Notes: generated by a model not told the origin, from the sequence alone. Counted from the first letter of the stretch, positions 32,397-41,010 are shown. The stretch: DNA of 64,000 bases from Paenibacillus alba (GCF_013204855.1 NZ_JABMKZ010000006.1:283766-347765); one strand, 5' to 3'. Translations and numbers: made by a program.

Positions 32397-32536
32397 AATA
32401 GAAGACGTAAGAGACTCTTATTGGCGCGGATTCCCTAGTTTCAGCCAGTATTCTAACGAATAGAAGTCTCCAGAAGCTTCTATTCTCACTTCAAACGGCA
32501 TATTTCCCCAAATAGAAGTCCCGAGAGACTGCTATT
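32397..32536. repeat. Array of related small palindromes
   Basis: Three hairpin-forming sites share the core AATAGAAG: AATAGAAG/CTCTTATT (32397-32422, imperfect), GAATAGAAG/CTTCTATTC (32458-32485, perfect) and AATAGAAGTC/GACTGCTATT (32511-32536, one mismatch). They fill the 300-base gene-free gap after the tailocin together with the terminator hairpin. Confidence 0.6.
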
Positions 32537-32634
32537 CTCAGCTAGCCGCCGCCAACTCGCCACTAACTCGCCACCGCCTCGCCGTCGACCCGCCATCCAT
32601 CACCAGCCGCCCCTATCTACCAGCGCCAACTCTA

Positions 32635-33309
32635 TCAAAATCCCGACCAGTCCCGACCCGAAGGGTCAAGCACATAGGATCTGACCCGCTGCACGCCGCT
32701 AGCCGGCTTGATAATCCCTTTCCCATGCAAGCTGCGAAGCCATTTGCGCGCATGTTCCACGCGGATGCCCAGATGCGCCGCAACGGCTTGCGGCTTAAGT
32801 GGGGCAACGGCGCTGGCAGCCAGCCGAGTGATTTCTTTCTCTCGATGTGTGAGCGACCACATCTCGCGACCACTGTCATCGCCATACCACCGCCCCATCA
32901 TGTTCAAAATAACCTGCTGACAGCGCCGCTGATGCCCAGTGATATCATCAACGGCAAACCGAATAACTTTCCAGCCATCCAGCATCAGCTGGTTCTGCCG
33001 CATCAGGTTATCTCCGAAGCGAGTTCGGTCTACATCCCGGGCATGGGGGCCGAACCCATCTATCTCGATGCAAATCCGATGGGGCGGCCGCAGATAAACA
33101 AAGTCAACGAACCGCGTGTTGTCTTGAAAGTCCCTGACTTCATACTCTGGGTGCAAATATCGGAAATGCCCGACAACGGGCCACCAGATGTGCTGCATGA
33201 ACAACTTTTCCGCATAGCCGTGTCCTTCATGTAGTCGACGCAGACGCTCTCCAGAACGTCTCGTCTTATGATACTGAACGAAGATTTCATGTTCTGTCAG
33301 AAAATCCAT
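32635..33309 (-). CDS. DUF559 (Vsr-like nuclease fold) protein with C-terminal helix-turn-helix
   Basis: A 224-aa protein. The centre shows a PD-(D/E)xK pattern: RFVDFVYLRPPHRICIEIDG then the DUF559 end NQLMLDGWKVIRFAVDDI. The C-terminal 80 residues hold a winged-helix-like segment (LTHREKEITRLAASAV, PQAVAAHLGIRVEHARKWLR). Similar proteins are common singletons in paenibacilli, with function unproven; a DNA-binding nuclease role is inference. The N-terminal IFVQYHKTRRSGERLRRLHE may be part of the same fold. The ATG follows AGGAGGAGTATTGG. It is the first gene past the tailocin. Confidence 0.7.
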   Translation of the reverse strand: MDFLTEHEIFVQYHKTRRSGERLRRLHEGHGYAEKLFMQHIWWPVVGHFRYLHPEYEVRDFQDNTRFVDFVYLRPPHRICIEIDGFGPHARDVDRTRFGDNLMRQNQLMLDGWKVIRFAVDDITGHQRRCQQVILNMMGRWYGDDSGREMWSLTHREKEITRLAASAVAPLKPQAVAAHLGIRVEHARKWLRSLHGKGIIKPASGVQRVRSYVLDPSGRDWSGF

Positions 33310-33344
33310 CCAATACTCCTCCTTGTAACGCTAAATTGGGACGA

Positions 33345-33384
33345 AAATAAAAATGCCGCCTCTCCCAAAAGGGAAAGACGGCAT
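33345..33384 (-). terminator. Terminator of the dehydrogenase-PilZ gene
   Basis: On the minus strand ATGCCGTCTTTCCC pairs with GGGAGAGGCGGCAT around TTTT, followed by TTTTTATTTT. Confidence 0.8.
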
Positions 33385-33431
33385 GTTCTTCACGCACGTA
33401 TCATTTATGAACCTATAGAAGTTGCATTCAC

Positions 33432-34724
33432 CTACAAAGCATACTCAATATGATCCTCAATATATTGCTCCAGCTTGATCCGCACATAAGGCGGCAAGCC
33501 GGACAGCATACAGCCATAACGGAACTTATGGCCATCCGTTTCAATGCGAATCACGCGAGCCGTGATTGGCGGGAGTTCCGCTTCCTGCGGGAAGTGGATG
33601 ACGATGAACATGTCTGGCGCAAGCGGCGCCTCCGAGGTGATCTGCAGGCCGCTTTCCGACAAGTCGAACAGCGTGCCGTCGATGTTCTGGCCGGAGAAGG
33701 AGCCTTCCTGCTCCCATTGGTAAATGGACAGCTTCAGGCTGATGTCCAGCTTCACGCGTGTGTTCCGGCGGCGTTCGCGGCCGGAAAGCTGCTTCTGCTT
33801 CTCCGCAGCAGAAGCAGCTTCCACAACCGCTTCGCTTGGTCTTGCGACTTCAACACCCATCCAGTCCTCATAGCACTGGATGACGGCGCTCAGATCCTCC
33901 TCGCCAAGGCCTTTGCTGAGGCCCATCTGGAACAAGGTTGTTGCCGAATTCAACATGGGTGAAGGTAGTTGGAACTTATTGGTAAGCTCCTGTGCGAGCA
34001 AAAGATCCTTCAGCATCAGCTTCAGGGAGAATTGATTGCTGAAATCACGATCGATAATTTTATCGCCTTTCAGCTCGACTTGCTTGCTGTGCGCTCCGCC
34101 GGAGCGTACAATCTCTAGGAATTGAGCAGGGTTAATTCCTGCTTTGGTTGCAATGGATAAGCCTTCGGCTAACCCGGCTAAGTTAATACCCACCATGGTA
34201 TTGTGGGCAAGTTTTGCATTGGAGCCGGAACCGTTCGGGCCGAGGTAGAGGGCTTTGCTGCCAAGTGCCGAGAACACGTCTTGCTGCTCATCGAACACTT
34301 CTTGGCTGCCGCCAACCATGAAAGTAAGCGTACCAGCTTCAGCGGCAGGTTTGGTGCCGGTGACCGGTGCATCGAGGAAATCAACGAAATGCGCCGCGAG
34401 CTCCTCAGCCAGCTTTTGACTTGTTTGAGGGGACACGGTGCTGGAGTCAATAATCGTGAGAGCAGGATGAATACCACTCAGAATGCCGTGTTCACTGTAG
34501 AACGTCTCCAAGAGTGAAGCATCATTGCTAAGCATTGTAATAAGAACATCCGAACTGCGTGCTGCTTGAGCAGGAGTCGAAGCGACTTCAGCGCCAAGAT
34601 GGGCCAGCTCGTCCGTTTTTTCCGCAGTGCGATTATAGACCGTTACGTTAAAACCTTTTTGAATAAGGTTAGCAGCCATGGGTTTACCCATTGTGCCAAG
34701 TCCAATAAAGCCGATACGTTTCAT
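33432..34724 (-). CDS. Beta-hydroxyacid dehydrogenase fused to a PilZ (c-di-GMP) domain
   Basis: A 430-aa fusion. Residues 1-290 are a complete 3-hydroxyisobutyrate-dehydrogenase-type enzyme: NAD(P) motif GFIGLGTMGKPMAANLI, substrate loop FLDAPVTGTKPAAEAGTLTF, catalytic Lys in SNAKLAHNTMVGINLAGLAE, and a C-terminal helical domain (RDFSNQFSLKLMLKDLLLAQ). After a linker, residues 317-430 are PilZ, with both c-di-GMP motifs: RRNTR (RxxxR) and DLSESG (D/NxSxxG), ending KLEQYIEDHIEY. This suggests redox activity gated by the second messenger. The ATG follows AGAGGTGAAAT; divergent from pgi. Confidence 0.88.
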   Translation of the reverse strand: MKRIGFIGLGTMGKPMAANLIQKGFNVTVYNRTAEKTDELAHLGAEVASTPAQAARSSDVLITMLSNDASLLETFYSEHGILSGIHPALTIIDSSTVSPQTSQKLAEELAAHFVDFLDAPVTGTKPAAEAGTLTFMVGGSQEVFDEQQDVFSALGSKALYLGPNGSGSNAKLAHNTMVGINLAGLAEGLSIATKAGINPAQFLEIVRSGGAHSKQVELKGDKIIDRDFSNQFSLKLMLKDLLLAQELTNKFQLPSPMLNSATTLFQMGLSKGLGEEDLSAVIQCYEDWMGVEVARPSEAVVEAASAAEKQKQLSGRERRRNTRVKLDISLKLSIYQWEQEGSFSGQNIDGTLFDLSESGLQITSEAPLAPDMFIVIHFPQEAELPPITARVIRIETDGHKFRYGCMLSGLPPYVRIKLEQYIEDHIEYAL

Positions 34725-34851
34725 AGATATTTCACCTCTAGGTTCATTTTATCATGGGAACTAGAACCTGTGAATGCCTTCTTTACTTGCATTTGGACAG
34801 GCAAATAAGTATGCTAGGAAAAGGAAAAATATAGAGATGGAGGCGAGCATA

Positions 34852-36207
34852 GTGAGCAAGAAACTACAGTTCGATTACAGTAAGGCATTATCTTTTCTAT
34901 CCCAGCATGAGGTTGATTATTTGTCAGCTCAGGTGGAGTTAGCGCATGATCAGCTGCATAACAAAACAGGTGCAGGATCCGATTATTTAGGTTGGGTGGA
35001 TCTTCCTGAGAATTATAATCGTGAAGAATTTGCCCGCATTCAAGCTGCAGCGAAGCAAATTCAATCGGATTCCGAAGCGCTTGTCGTGATCGGGATTGGC
35101 GGTTCTTACTTGGGAGCGCGTGCAGCGCTGGAGATGTTGTCCCATTCTTTCTATAATATTTTGCCAAAAGATAAACGCAAAACGCCTGAGATTTATTTTG
35201 TAGGCAATAACATCAGCTCTACTTATGTCACGCATTTGCTTCAATTGTTGGAAGGGAAAGATTTCTCCGTCAACGTCATTTCGAAATCCGGTACGACAAC
35301 AGAGCCAGCGATTGCTTTCCGTATTTTCCGTGAGCTGCTGGAGAAGAAATATGGCAAAGAAGCCGCACGCAAACGGATTTATGCAACAACAGATCAAGAA
35401 AAGGGTGCTCTCAAAACACTCTCTAATGTAGAAGGCTACGAAACTTTCGTCATTCCGGATGATGTAGGCGGTCGTTATTCCGTCCTTACAGCTGTTGGCC
35501 TGTTGCCAATCGCGACGGCTGGCATTGACGTAGAAGCCATTATGAAAGGCGCGGCAGATGCGCAGCAAGAATTCTCCAATCCGAAATTAAGTGAGAACCA
35601 AGCGTACCAATATGCGGCCGTTCGCAACTCCCTATATCGCAAAGGCAAAACGATTGAAATCCTGGTGAACTATGAGCCGTCTTTACATTTCGTATCGGAA
35701 TGGTGGAAGCAGTTGTTCGGGGAAAGCGAAGGCAAGGATTACAAAGGCATTTACCCTGCGTCTGTTGATTTCTCCACGGATCTTCACTCGATGGGTCAAT
35801 TCGTGCAAGACGGCAACCGGATTTTATTCGAAACGGTGATCCAAGTTGATCAAGTTGCAGACCATATCACGATTGGTACGGATGCAGATGATTTGGACGG
35901 GCTTAACTTCTTAAGCGGAAAAACAATGGATTTCGTCAACAAAAAAGCGTTCCAAGGCACGATGCTGGCACACACAGACGGACACGTTCCGAACCTGATC
36001 GTGACTTTGCCGGACATGACACCTTACTCTTTCGGGTATATGGTTTACTTCTTTGAAAAAGCATGTGGCATCAGCGGTTACTTGATGGGCGTGAATCCTT
36101 TCGACCAACCAGGCGTTGAGGCTTACAAAAAGAACATGTTTGCCCTCTTAGGCAAACCGGGTTATGAGAAGGAAAAAGCGGAGCTGGAAGCACGTTTGCA
36201 ACAATAA
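34852..36207 (+). CDS. pgi: Glucose-6-phosphate isomerase
   Basis: A 451-aa cytosolic isomerase of glycolysis, interconverting glucose-6- and fructose-6-phosphate. I start at GTG 34852, eight bases after GGAGG; the frame runs 26 codons further up without need. SIS motifs: [35 protein letters not shown] and [20 protein letters not shown]. Active-site segments [11 protein letters not shown] and [20 protein letters not shown] are present. Length equals B. subtilis Pgi. Confidence 0.95.
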   Translation: MSKKLQFDYSKALSFLSQHEVDYLSAQVELAHDQLHNKTGAGSDYLGWVDLPENYNREEFARIQAAAKQIQSDSEALVVIGIGGSYLGARAALEMLSHSFYNILPKDKRKTPEIYFVGNNISSTYVTHLLQLLEGKDFSVNVISKSGTTTEPAIAFRIFRELLEKKYGKEAARKRIYATTDQEKGALKTLSNVEGYETFVIPDDVGGRYSVLTAVGLLPIATAGIDVEAIMKGAADAQQEFSNPKLSENQAYQYAAVRNSLYRKGKTIEILVNYEPSLHFVSEWWKQLFGESEGKDYKGIYPASVDFSTDLHSMGQFVQDGNRILFETVIQVDQVADHITIGTDADDLDGLNFLSGKTMDFVNKKAFQGTMLAHTDGHVPNLIVTLPDMTPYSFGYMVYFFEKACGISGYLMGVNPFDQPGVEAYKKNMFALLGKPGYEKEKAELEARLQQ

Positions 36208-36221
36208 AAATGAACAAATGT

Positions 36222-36258
36222 AAAAAAGCGATCAATCCTATCGGATAGGTCGTTTTTT
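36222..36258 (+). terminator. Terminator after pgi
   Basis: AAAAAAGCGA with inner CCTATC pairs with GATAGG and TCGTTTTTTC. Confidence 0.7.
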
Positions 36259-36373
36259 CGTTCCATAATTCCCATTATTTATGTGGTAAATTTTCTTTCT
36301 ATATTGTCGAAGTCTAATGTTGTGTGTAGAATATAGTGAAACAGATGTTTCCTTCTACCAAGAAAGGTCGGCT

Positions 36374-37015
36374 ATGCTAGCACATTTCAAAACTATCCAA
36401 TCGTACGGATCGTCGGAAATCATCATCAAGAAGTCGCGTTTCATCGGCCATGCCAAGCCGGTAGAATCAGAAGAAGAAGCTACCCAATTTATTGAAGCGA
36501 TCAAAAAGGAACACAAAGCGGCTACACATAACTGCAGTGCGTATGTAATCGGGGAGAGGGACCAGATTCAGAAGCAATCTGATGATGGAGAACCGAGCGG
36601 GACCGCAGGTAAGCCAATTCTGGAAGTGATTAAGCATCAAGGGCTCAAGAATATCGCAGTTGTGGTTACCCGTTATTTTGGCGGTATCATGCTTGGCGCG
36701 GGCGGACTTATTCGTGCCTATACAGATGGAGCCGTGGTCGGCATTGAGGCTAGTCAGCCGATTTATAAAGTTAACCATCAAAAGGTACTGATTGAGGTTG
36801 ATTATACGTGGTATGGCAAAATCGAGAATGAGCTGAGAAATCAGGGGATGCTCCTAGGGGACATTCAGTTTACAGATAAAGTGACGGTAGCTTGTTATCC
36901 TTTGGCAGCAGCAGCGGAAACATTTATCAACTGGGCAACAGACATTACACAAGGTCAAGGCATAATTACCATCGGAGAGAACGAGTACATCATTCATAAG
37001 AACCTGCCGGAATAG
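36374..37015 (+). CDS. yvyE: YigZ/YvyE (IMPACT) family protein
   Basis: A 213-aa protein. The IMPACT domain is residues 15-125: IIIKKSRFIGHAKPVESEEE, ATHNCSAYVIGERDQIQKQS, DDGEPSGTAGKPILEVI, VVTRYFGGIMLGAGGLIRAY. The C-terminal UPF0029-like ferredoxin-fold domain follows (YTWYGKIENELRNQG). Family members influence translation or ribosome state, but the bacterial role is unclear. Start ATG 36374 after AAAGG; the frame extends 19 codons up with no site. Confidence 0.87.
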   Translation: MLAHFKTIQSYGSSEIIIKKSRFIGHAKPVESEEEATQFIEAIKKEHKAATHNCSAYVIGERDQIQKQSDDGEPSGTAGKPILEVIKHQGLKNIAVVVTRYFGGIMLGAGGLIRAYTDGAVVGIEASQPIYKVNHQKVLIEVDYTWYGKIENELRNQGMLLGDIQFTDKVTVACYPLAAAAETFINWATDITQGQGIITIGENEYIIHKNLPE

Positions 37016-37077
37016 GCGGGTTCGAGGTTAAACAGATCATACAATTTCATAAGCTAAGGATGCGGAGGGATAGAAGA

Positions 37078-37734
37078 ATGGCTAGGAAAGCAGTCGCGCA
37101 AGAGCTTAGCAGAGAACGAATACTTACCGAGGCGCGGGATTTATTCGCTACTTTTGGCTATCGTGCTTTAACGATGCGCAGCATCGCAAAAGCAATGGGG
37201 TACAGTCACGGAGCGTTATATTACCATTTTAGTGAGAAAGCTGAACTATTTTATGCGTTAATTAAAGATGACTTTTCCTTACTGTTGCAGCGGCAGAGGG
37301 AAATGATCGTTCGTGAGCATGGGTTTAGCGTGAACCTGCTTCAAAAGCTGATGATGGAATTCGTTTGGTTTGGTTTGACCAACCCGAATCATTACGAAAT
37401 GATGTTCATGCTGAACGAACCGGAATTAGCCCATTACTCTCGTACCGAGCAAGCACAATGCTTAGAAATGTTCGCGGTTGTGATTAGACAGGTGATCGCT
37501 GACCAACCTGCTTATGAGAGCAGAAAGTTCACCCTGCCGTGGAATTTGTTTATGTCCATGCATGGCCTTATCTCTTATTGCATTCAGTTTAAACAAACCT
37601 ATGAAGAAGCGCGGAAGCTGGCTGAAGAGCATATTCGTCTGATCTGTGTAAGCTTGGACATTGATTCTTATGAGCAGCAACGTCCCATTGTCAAAATGGT
37701 CGGCTCGAATTTACCTATTTCGAATGCGATTTAA
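37078..37734 (+). CDS. TetR-family transcriptional regulator
   Basis: A 218-aa regulator. The N-terminal TetR helix-turn-helix is at residues 8-60: ERILTEARDLFATFGYRALT, MRSIAKAMGYSHGALYYHFS, EKAELFYALI. The C-terminal ligand domain is helical with a TetR_C_13-like pattern (FVWFGLTNPNHYEMMFMLNE). The start is ATG 37078 after GGAGGGA; six codons upstream an alternative ATG exists. It lies alone between yvyE and a terminator. No adjacent transporter reveals its target. Confidence 0.85.
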   Translation: MARKAVAQELSRERILTEARDLFATFGYRALTMRSIAKAMGYSHGALYYHFSEKAELFYALIKDDFSLLLQRQREMIVREHGFSVNLLQKLMMEFVWFGLTNPNHYEMMFMLNEPELAHYSRTEQAQCLEMFAVVIRQVIADQPAYESRKFTLPWNLFMSMHGLISYCIQFKQTYEEARKLAEEHIRLICVSLDIDSYEQQRPIVKMVGSNLPISNAI

Positions 37735-37741
37735 TAAGGTT

Positions 37742-37789
37742 AGGACTGTCTTTCAAGTAGAGCTATCTGCTGGAAGATAGTCCTTTTTT
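37742..37789 (+). terminator. Terminator after TetR gene
   Basis: GGACTGTCTT and AAGATAGTCC pair around a loop and are followed by six T. Confidence 0.8.
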
Positions 37790-37874
37790 GCTCCTCTGAA
37801 TATGCTTTCTATTTTACATTCAGCGGTAGGTGCTTTAAAATGATGGAAGAGAAGCAGGGGAGGATGACACATAG

Positions 37875-38099
37875 ATGGATTTGAACACATGGTCGGAAGA
37901 GAACGTGGAATTCATGTTTGAAGAAATTAAGAAGAAGCTGCGCATGGCGACAGGCGGTTCAATCAAAGCCTCCAACGTGAAGGAAGAGGTATATGAGGAC
38001 CTGAGGGATCTGTACAACATGGTTGCAAGCAAAGATAGATTCAGCATTAGTGAAATTGATGCGATCACAACAGAGCTGGGCAATATTCGCAAGGCCTAG
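37875..38099 (+). CDS. DUF1128 family protein (YfkK-like)
   Basis: A 74-aa helical protein. The sequence MDLNTWSEENVEFMFEEIKK, then KASNVKEEVYEDLRDLYNMV with SEIDAITTELGNIRKA matches DUF1128 (UPF0435) over its full length. Function unknown; found in most Bacillaceae and paenibacilli. ATG 37875 follows AGGGGAGGA. A terminator follows. Confidence 0.88.
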   Translation: MDLNTWSEENVEFMFEEIKKKLRMATGGSIKASNVKEEVYEDLRDLYNMVASKDRFSISEIDAITTELGNIRKA

Positions 38100-38114
38100 T
38101 TTGTTACAAATAAG

Positions 38115-38160
38115 AAGCCGTTTTTCTTGCCTTTGCGGGGCTTGGAAATACGGCTTTTTC
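38115..38160 (+). terminator. Terminator after DUF1128 gene
   Basis: AAGCCGT (from 38115) pairs with ATACGGCTT, followed by TTTTCT. An inner loop carries GGGGCTTGG. Confidence 0.7.
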
Positions 38161-38278
38161 TCCATAGAGACATCTGCGTATTTATTCTTTGGAATGGACA
38201 GCTATCCAAGCGAATCGACCTATACAGCCGTACACTGTAGAGCAATGTATCTCTGGTAGCTGAAGGAGGTGGACGTTC

Positions 38279-38626
38279 ATGGCGTCCAAGATTCGTAAAG
38301 AAGATGTTCGCAAATTGATAGGTAAACATATTGTGGCTGTGAAGAAAGATGGATCCAGTGTAACGGGAAAATTGGTGCGCATCAGCGGGAATACATTAAT
38401 TGTGGCTCAGCAAACTAGCAAAAAAGCAAAAATTAAAGCTATCGTTCCGTTGGTTTTGTTTGATCTATTAGCAATTGGTACTTCACCGTTTGCGAATGGT
38501 GGTTTTGGTTATGGAGGTTTTGGCGGCGGATTTGGCGGAGGCTTCGGTGGCGGATTTGGTGGTGGCTTCGGTGGCCCGTTTGGTGGGGGCTTCGGCGGCG
38601 GCTTCGGTCCTGGGCTTTGGTTCTAA
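38279..38626 (+). CDS. LSm-like domain with FGGG-repeat tail
   Basis: A 115-aa protein. Residues 1-65 (RKEDVRKLIGKHIVAVKKDG, SSVTGKLVRISGNTLIVA, KIKAIVPLVLFDLLAIG) form a small beta-barrel pattern of the LSm/Sm-like type. Residues 72-115 are Gly/Phe-rich (GGFGGGFGGGFGGGFGG), likely disordered and self-associating, like several spore-coat or RNA-binding proteins. The strong AAGGAGGTGGACGTTC precedes its ATG. A spore-surface or RNA-binding role is inference. A terminator follows. Confidence 0.75.
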   Translation: MASKIRKEDVRKLIGKHIVAVKKDGSSVTGKLVRISGNTLIVAQQTSKKAKIKAIVPLVLFDLLAIGTSPFANGGFGYGGFGGGFGGGFGGGFGGGFGGPFGGGFGGGFGPGLWF

Positions 38627-38658
38627 GGTTCAAAGGTTCAAAGGTTGTCGAAGGAGGA

Positions 38659-38687
38659 CTCTTTCCCAGCGGGAAAGGGTTTTTTTA
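38659..38687 (+). terminator. Terminator after LSm/FGGG gene
   Basis: CTCTTTCCC (38659-38667) pairs with GGGAAAGGG (38671-38679), followed by seven T. Confidence 0.85.
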
Positions 38688-38766
38688 CGCCTGGACAGCC
38701 CTCTGGCTTGAGTAGCTTGAGTTATGCCTAAGCTGGCGGCTGGCGGTCTGCCTCAGGTTCGTCTAT

Positions 38767-38966
38767 TCTGCGTATTTCCTGCAAATATGCATCCTTTTTC
38801 GTCATGGAATAGGCAAAATGGTGAAAAGCCTGCGATTATGCATCCTTTTGAGACTTTTTTTCGATTCCAGGATGAAAAAGCTTGAAAAGCCTGCATAATC
38901 GCAGGTTTTCGCTGTTTTCATACGATTTGATCGAGAAAGCCTGCACTTTAGCAGGTTTTCCAAAAT
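38767..38966. repeat. Dispersed intergenic repeat, locus A
   Basis: Four diverged units with cores like AAAGCCTGCRNNNTNGCAGG and GCATCCTTTT, at about 38770, 38815, 38885 and 38935. The third and fourth are perfect hairpins (CCTGCATAATCGCAGG; CCTGCACTTTAGCAGG). They form most of the 527-base gene-free gap 38627-39153. The same units recur at 63.6 kb. Confidence 0.65.
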
Positions 38967-39153
38967 CGTGAGCCAAAAGCTGCTCGAATACTCCTTACGC
39001 GTATGCAAGGGTCAGAAGCAGCCTAATCGGAAGCCGGCATCTGTCACCAATCGGCAGCCTCATGAATAGGCTAACATACAAGTTTTCGGCCAATGTCCTT
39101 GAAGTAAAGAAGGGCGGCGGATTGAAAGCTATCCGTGGACAGGAGTGAGCGGC

Positions 39154-39396
39154 ATGCCGAGTTCCATCGTTTTTAACATGATTAACATCAATAATCAGAA
39201 TACGAATGCCACCATCGGAATCGGTGAGAATGTTCAATCGAGCTGGGATTCGCACAGCAAGAACAATTACGGTACCGGTGAATTTATCGGTAATTCGATT
39301 TCCGTTAATATCGTGAATTTCCTTTATGATAATGACTTTATCGATGCACCGATTAATGATCAGGACTTTAAACCCACTGTGGCGACCCAAGTATGA
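39154..39396 (+). CDS. Spore germination protein GerPF/GerPA-like
   Basis: An 80-aa protein of the GerPA/PF group (PssSIVFNMININ then NATIGIGENVQSSW, SKNNYGTGEFIG, ending DNDFIDAPINDQDF). GerP proteins are needed for normal permeability of the spore coat to germinants. I start at ATG 39154, six bases after AGGAGTGA. The next gene overlaps or abuts. A mother-cell promoter (SigK) is expected but I could not recognise one with confidence. Confidence 0.72.
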   Translation: MPSSIVFNMININNQNTNATIGIGENVQSSWDSHSKNNYGTGEFIGNSISVNIVNFLYDNDFIDAPINDQDFKPTVATQV

Positions 39397-39419
39397 TGAA
39401 AGAGTGGGGGAATGCGATC

Positions 39420-39677
39420 ATGCATCTGCCAATTCCACAAGATCCGCCAATCATTCAATTCGACTCCATTCATGTGAATACAATCGGTGATTCATCTGGT
39501 ATTTTCGTAGGGACGAATATGCAATTTTTTTGGACATCAAGCAGCAAGGCGAATAGCGGCATGGGTGAAGTCAGCGGGGACAATAACTATATGCTGAACA
39601 ATGTGAACACCGTCTACGACAATGACATCATTGATGCGCCGTATACCAAGGGAGATTTCATTATTGGCCGTTTGTAA
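39420..39677 (+). CDS. Spore germination protein GerPF/GerPA-like, second
   Basis: An 85-aa paralogue: PIIQFDSIHVNTIGDSSGIF, VGTNMQFFWTSSSKANSGMG, EVSGDNNYMLNNVNTVYDND. The start is ATG 39420 (GGGGG 9 bases upstream and better family alignment); ATG 39393 overlapping the previous stop would add 9 residues. It ends 22 bases before the convergent GerP-type gene at 39700. Confidence 0.7.
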   Translation: MHLPIPQDPPIIQFDSIHVNTIGDSSGIFVGTNMQFFWTSSSKANSGMGEVSGDNNYMLNNVNTVYDNDIIDAPYTKGDFIIGRL

Positions 39678-39699
39678 AAAAACTTGCTCCGCAGCCGCT

Positions 39700-40047
39700 T
39701 TAATCAGCAGCTTGCGGAGCATTTGTTGCGGCAGGTTCCTCCTTGTGGGCCTGAGCCGACGTAAAGCCGGAGGCCTGAGCCTGGTTGGCAATCATCTCTT
39801 GCAGCCAATCCGGCGTTTCATTGTCGCCAATATTGAGCATATCCATGAAATCGGAGTCGTTCAGCATAGAGCGCGTTCCAACGAGCTGATTATGATCGCC
39901 TTCTACGGCGCCAAACCCTTGCACAGTCTTCTGATTGCTTTGGAAATCGGTCGGCCAATTGTTGCCCATATTGATGCATGAGGCACTTTCGACGGATCCA
40001 ATTCGGATCGAGCCGATAATGAAAGAGGGCGACATGAACGATGACAT
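39700..40047 (-). CDS. GerP-type spore protein with extended C-terminus
   Basis: A 115-aa protein. Residues 1-75 show the GerP pattern (FIIGSIRIGSVESASCINMG, VQGFGAVEGDHNQLVG, SDFMDMLNI). Residues 76-115 are an unusual polar tail (QAQASGFTSAQAHKEEPAAT). GAGGTGATC lies before the ATG at 40047. First-degree neighbours are GerPC-like and GerP-like genes on the same strand, so these three form a minus-strand operon. Confidence 0.68.
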   Translation of the reverse strand: MSSFMSPSFIIGSIRIGSVESASCINMGNNWPTDFQSNQKTVQGFGAVEGDHNQLVGTRSMLNDSDFMDMLNIGDNETPDWLQEMIANQAQASGFTSAQAHKEEPAATNAPQAAD

Positions 40048-40059
40048 GCGTAGATCACC

Positions 40060-40632
40060 TCATTCTGTCTTGGATGGGGACGTAAAGCGATAGCCGGTTG
40101 AAGTTCGTTCTGAATGTGGGGAGCCGCTGCTCGCACTATGCTTCGTACCGCCACCAGTCTGACTTCCGCTATCGGTACTTTGTTCAGCCGCGCTTTCACC
40201 TCCAGTTGGGTGTGCAGCTTGTTTCGCGTCTTTTGACACTTGGACATGCTTGAGGGCTTCATCCAAGGGGCCTTTCTTCTCATTTGGCTTGGCTCCGAAA
40301 TTATTGCCTAAATTCAGGGATCCGCTCAATTCCTTAATATCGAGATGATCCAAGCGAAATGTTAAATTTTCCAAAACAGGCTGATGCACATGCAAAGTAT
40401 CAATACGAATCTGCGGATGTTTGGCGGTCAGATTAGCTAGCTCATCTTCAAGCTTCTTGAGCCGTCTTTCGAGTTGTTGAACATAGAGAGAAGTCGAATC
40501 AGGTTTGGTGGGGGTCGAAGGTAGGGATGCAGGTTTGGCCTGGTTCGAAGGAGGAGATGCAGGTATAGGTGCTGCCGTCGATGGTACAGATGCACGTGGC
40601 TGCTGTTTCGTTTTTTTCTTTTTGAACCACAT
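40060..40632 (-). CDS. gerPC: GerPC-like spore germination protein
   Basis: A 190-aa protein. The diagnostic segment is the coiled coil at about residues 47-75 (SLYVQQLERRLKKLEDELAN) followed by RIDTLHVHQPVLENLTFRLD and LDIKELSGSLNLGNNF. N- and C-terminal parts are Pro/Ser/Thr/Gln-rich and disordered, longer than in Bacillus GerPC. It overlaps no neighbour (7 bases from the gene at 40640) and belongs to the minus-strand gerP unit. Confidence 0.75.
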   Translation of the reverse strand: MWFKKKKTKQQPRASVPSTAAPIPASPPSNQAKPASLPSTPTKPDSTSLYVQQLERRLKKLEDELANLTAKHPQIRIDTLHVHQPVLENLTFRLDHLDIKELSGSLNLGNNFGAKPNEKKGPLDEALKHVQVSKDAKQAAHPTGGESAAEQSTDSGSQTGGGTKHSASSGSPHSERTSTGYRFTSPSKTE

Positions 40633-40639
40633 CTTCCGT

Positions 40640-40858
40640 TCAGTTCTTTCTTGTCATCGGCTTAAGATCAAACATGTCGCCGTCATGGACGGCATGCTTG
40701 CCGCCGAGAACGACATTGCTATCGCCATGTACTTCGCCCAGCCCCTGATTGACCTTGACCGAATGCCGCCTTCCCATAATCCGATTGGTCCCTTTATTCA
40801 CACTGGATGTGTCTGCGATGTCATCGATATGAATGGATTGAAATTGAATGCGCACCAC
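40640..40858 (-). CDS. GerPF/GerPA-like protein
   Basis: A 72-aa protein starting at GTG 40858, six bases after GGAGGGG; the longer frame to 40897 lacks support. Pattern: RIQFQSIHIDDIADTSSVNK, GTNRIMGRRHSVKVNQGLGE, VHGDSNVVLGG, DGDMFDLKP. First gene of the leftward gerP unit. Basic middle (RRHSVK) is unusual for the family. Confidence 0.68.
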   Translation of the reverse strand: MVRIQFQSIHIDDIADTSSVNKGTNRIMGRRHSVKVNQGLGEVHGDSNVVLGGKHAVHDGDMFDLKPMTRKN

Positions 40859-41010
40859 AATAATCCCCTCCGTATCCGGATTTCCGAATGGTCTCATTTA
40901 TTTATATGGGGACAAACGAAGATTCATTTCTCTTTTCCAAAAACAAATAACGTCCGCTAGTCCTAGACAAGCGGGCGAATGCGTCGCCTCCTGCTCTGGG
41001 CTGTCGAACG

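Noticed and set aside
38627..38650. GGTTCAAAG 9-bp direct repeats after the FGGG gene
   Set aside because: Three short copies next to a stop codon; too short to be meaningful without comparison to other genomes.
38802..39008. 68-aa minus-strand ORF
   Set aside because: It runs through the dispersed repeat units and has no ribosome binding site; its sequence is explained by the repeats.
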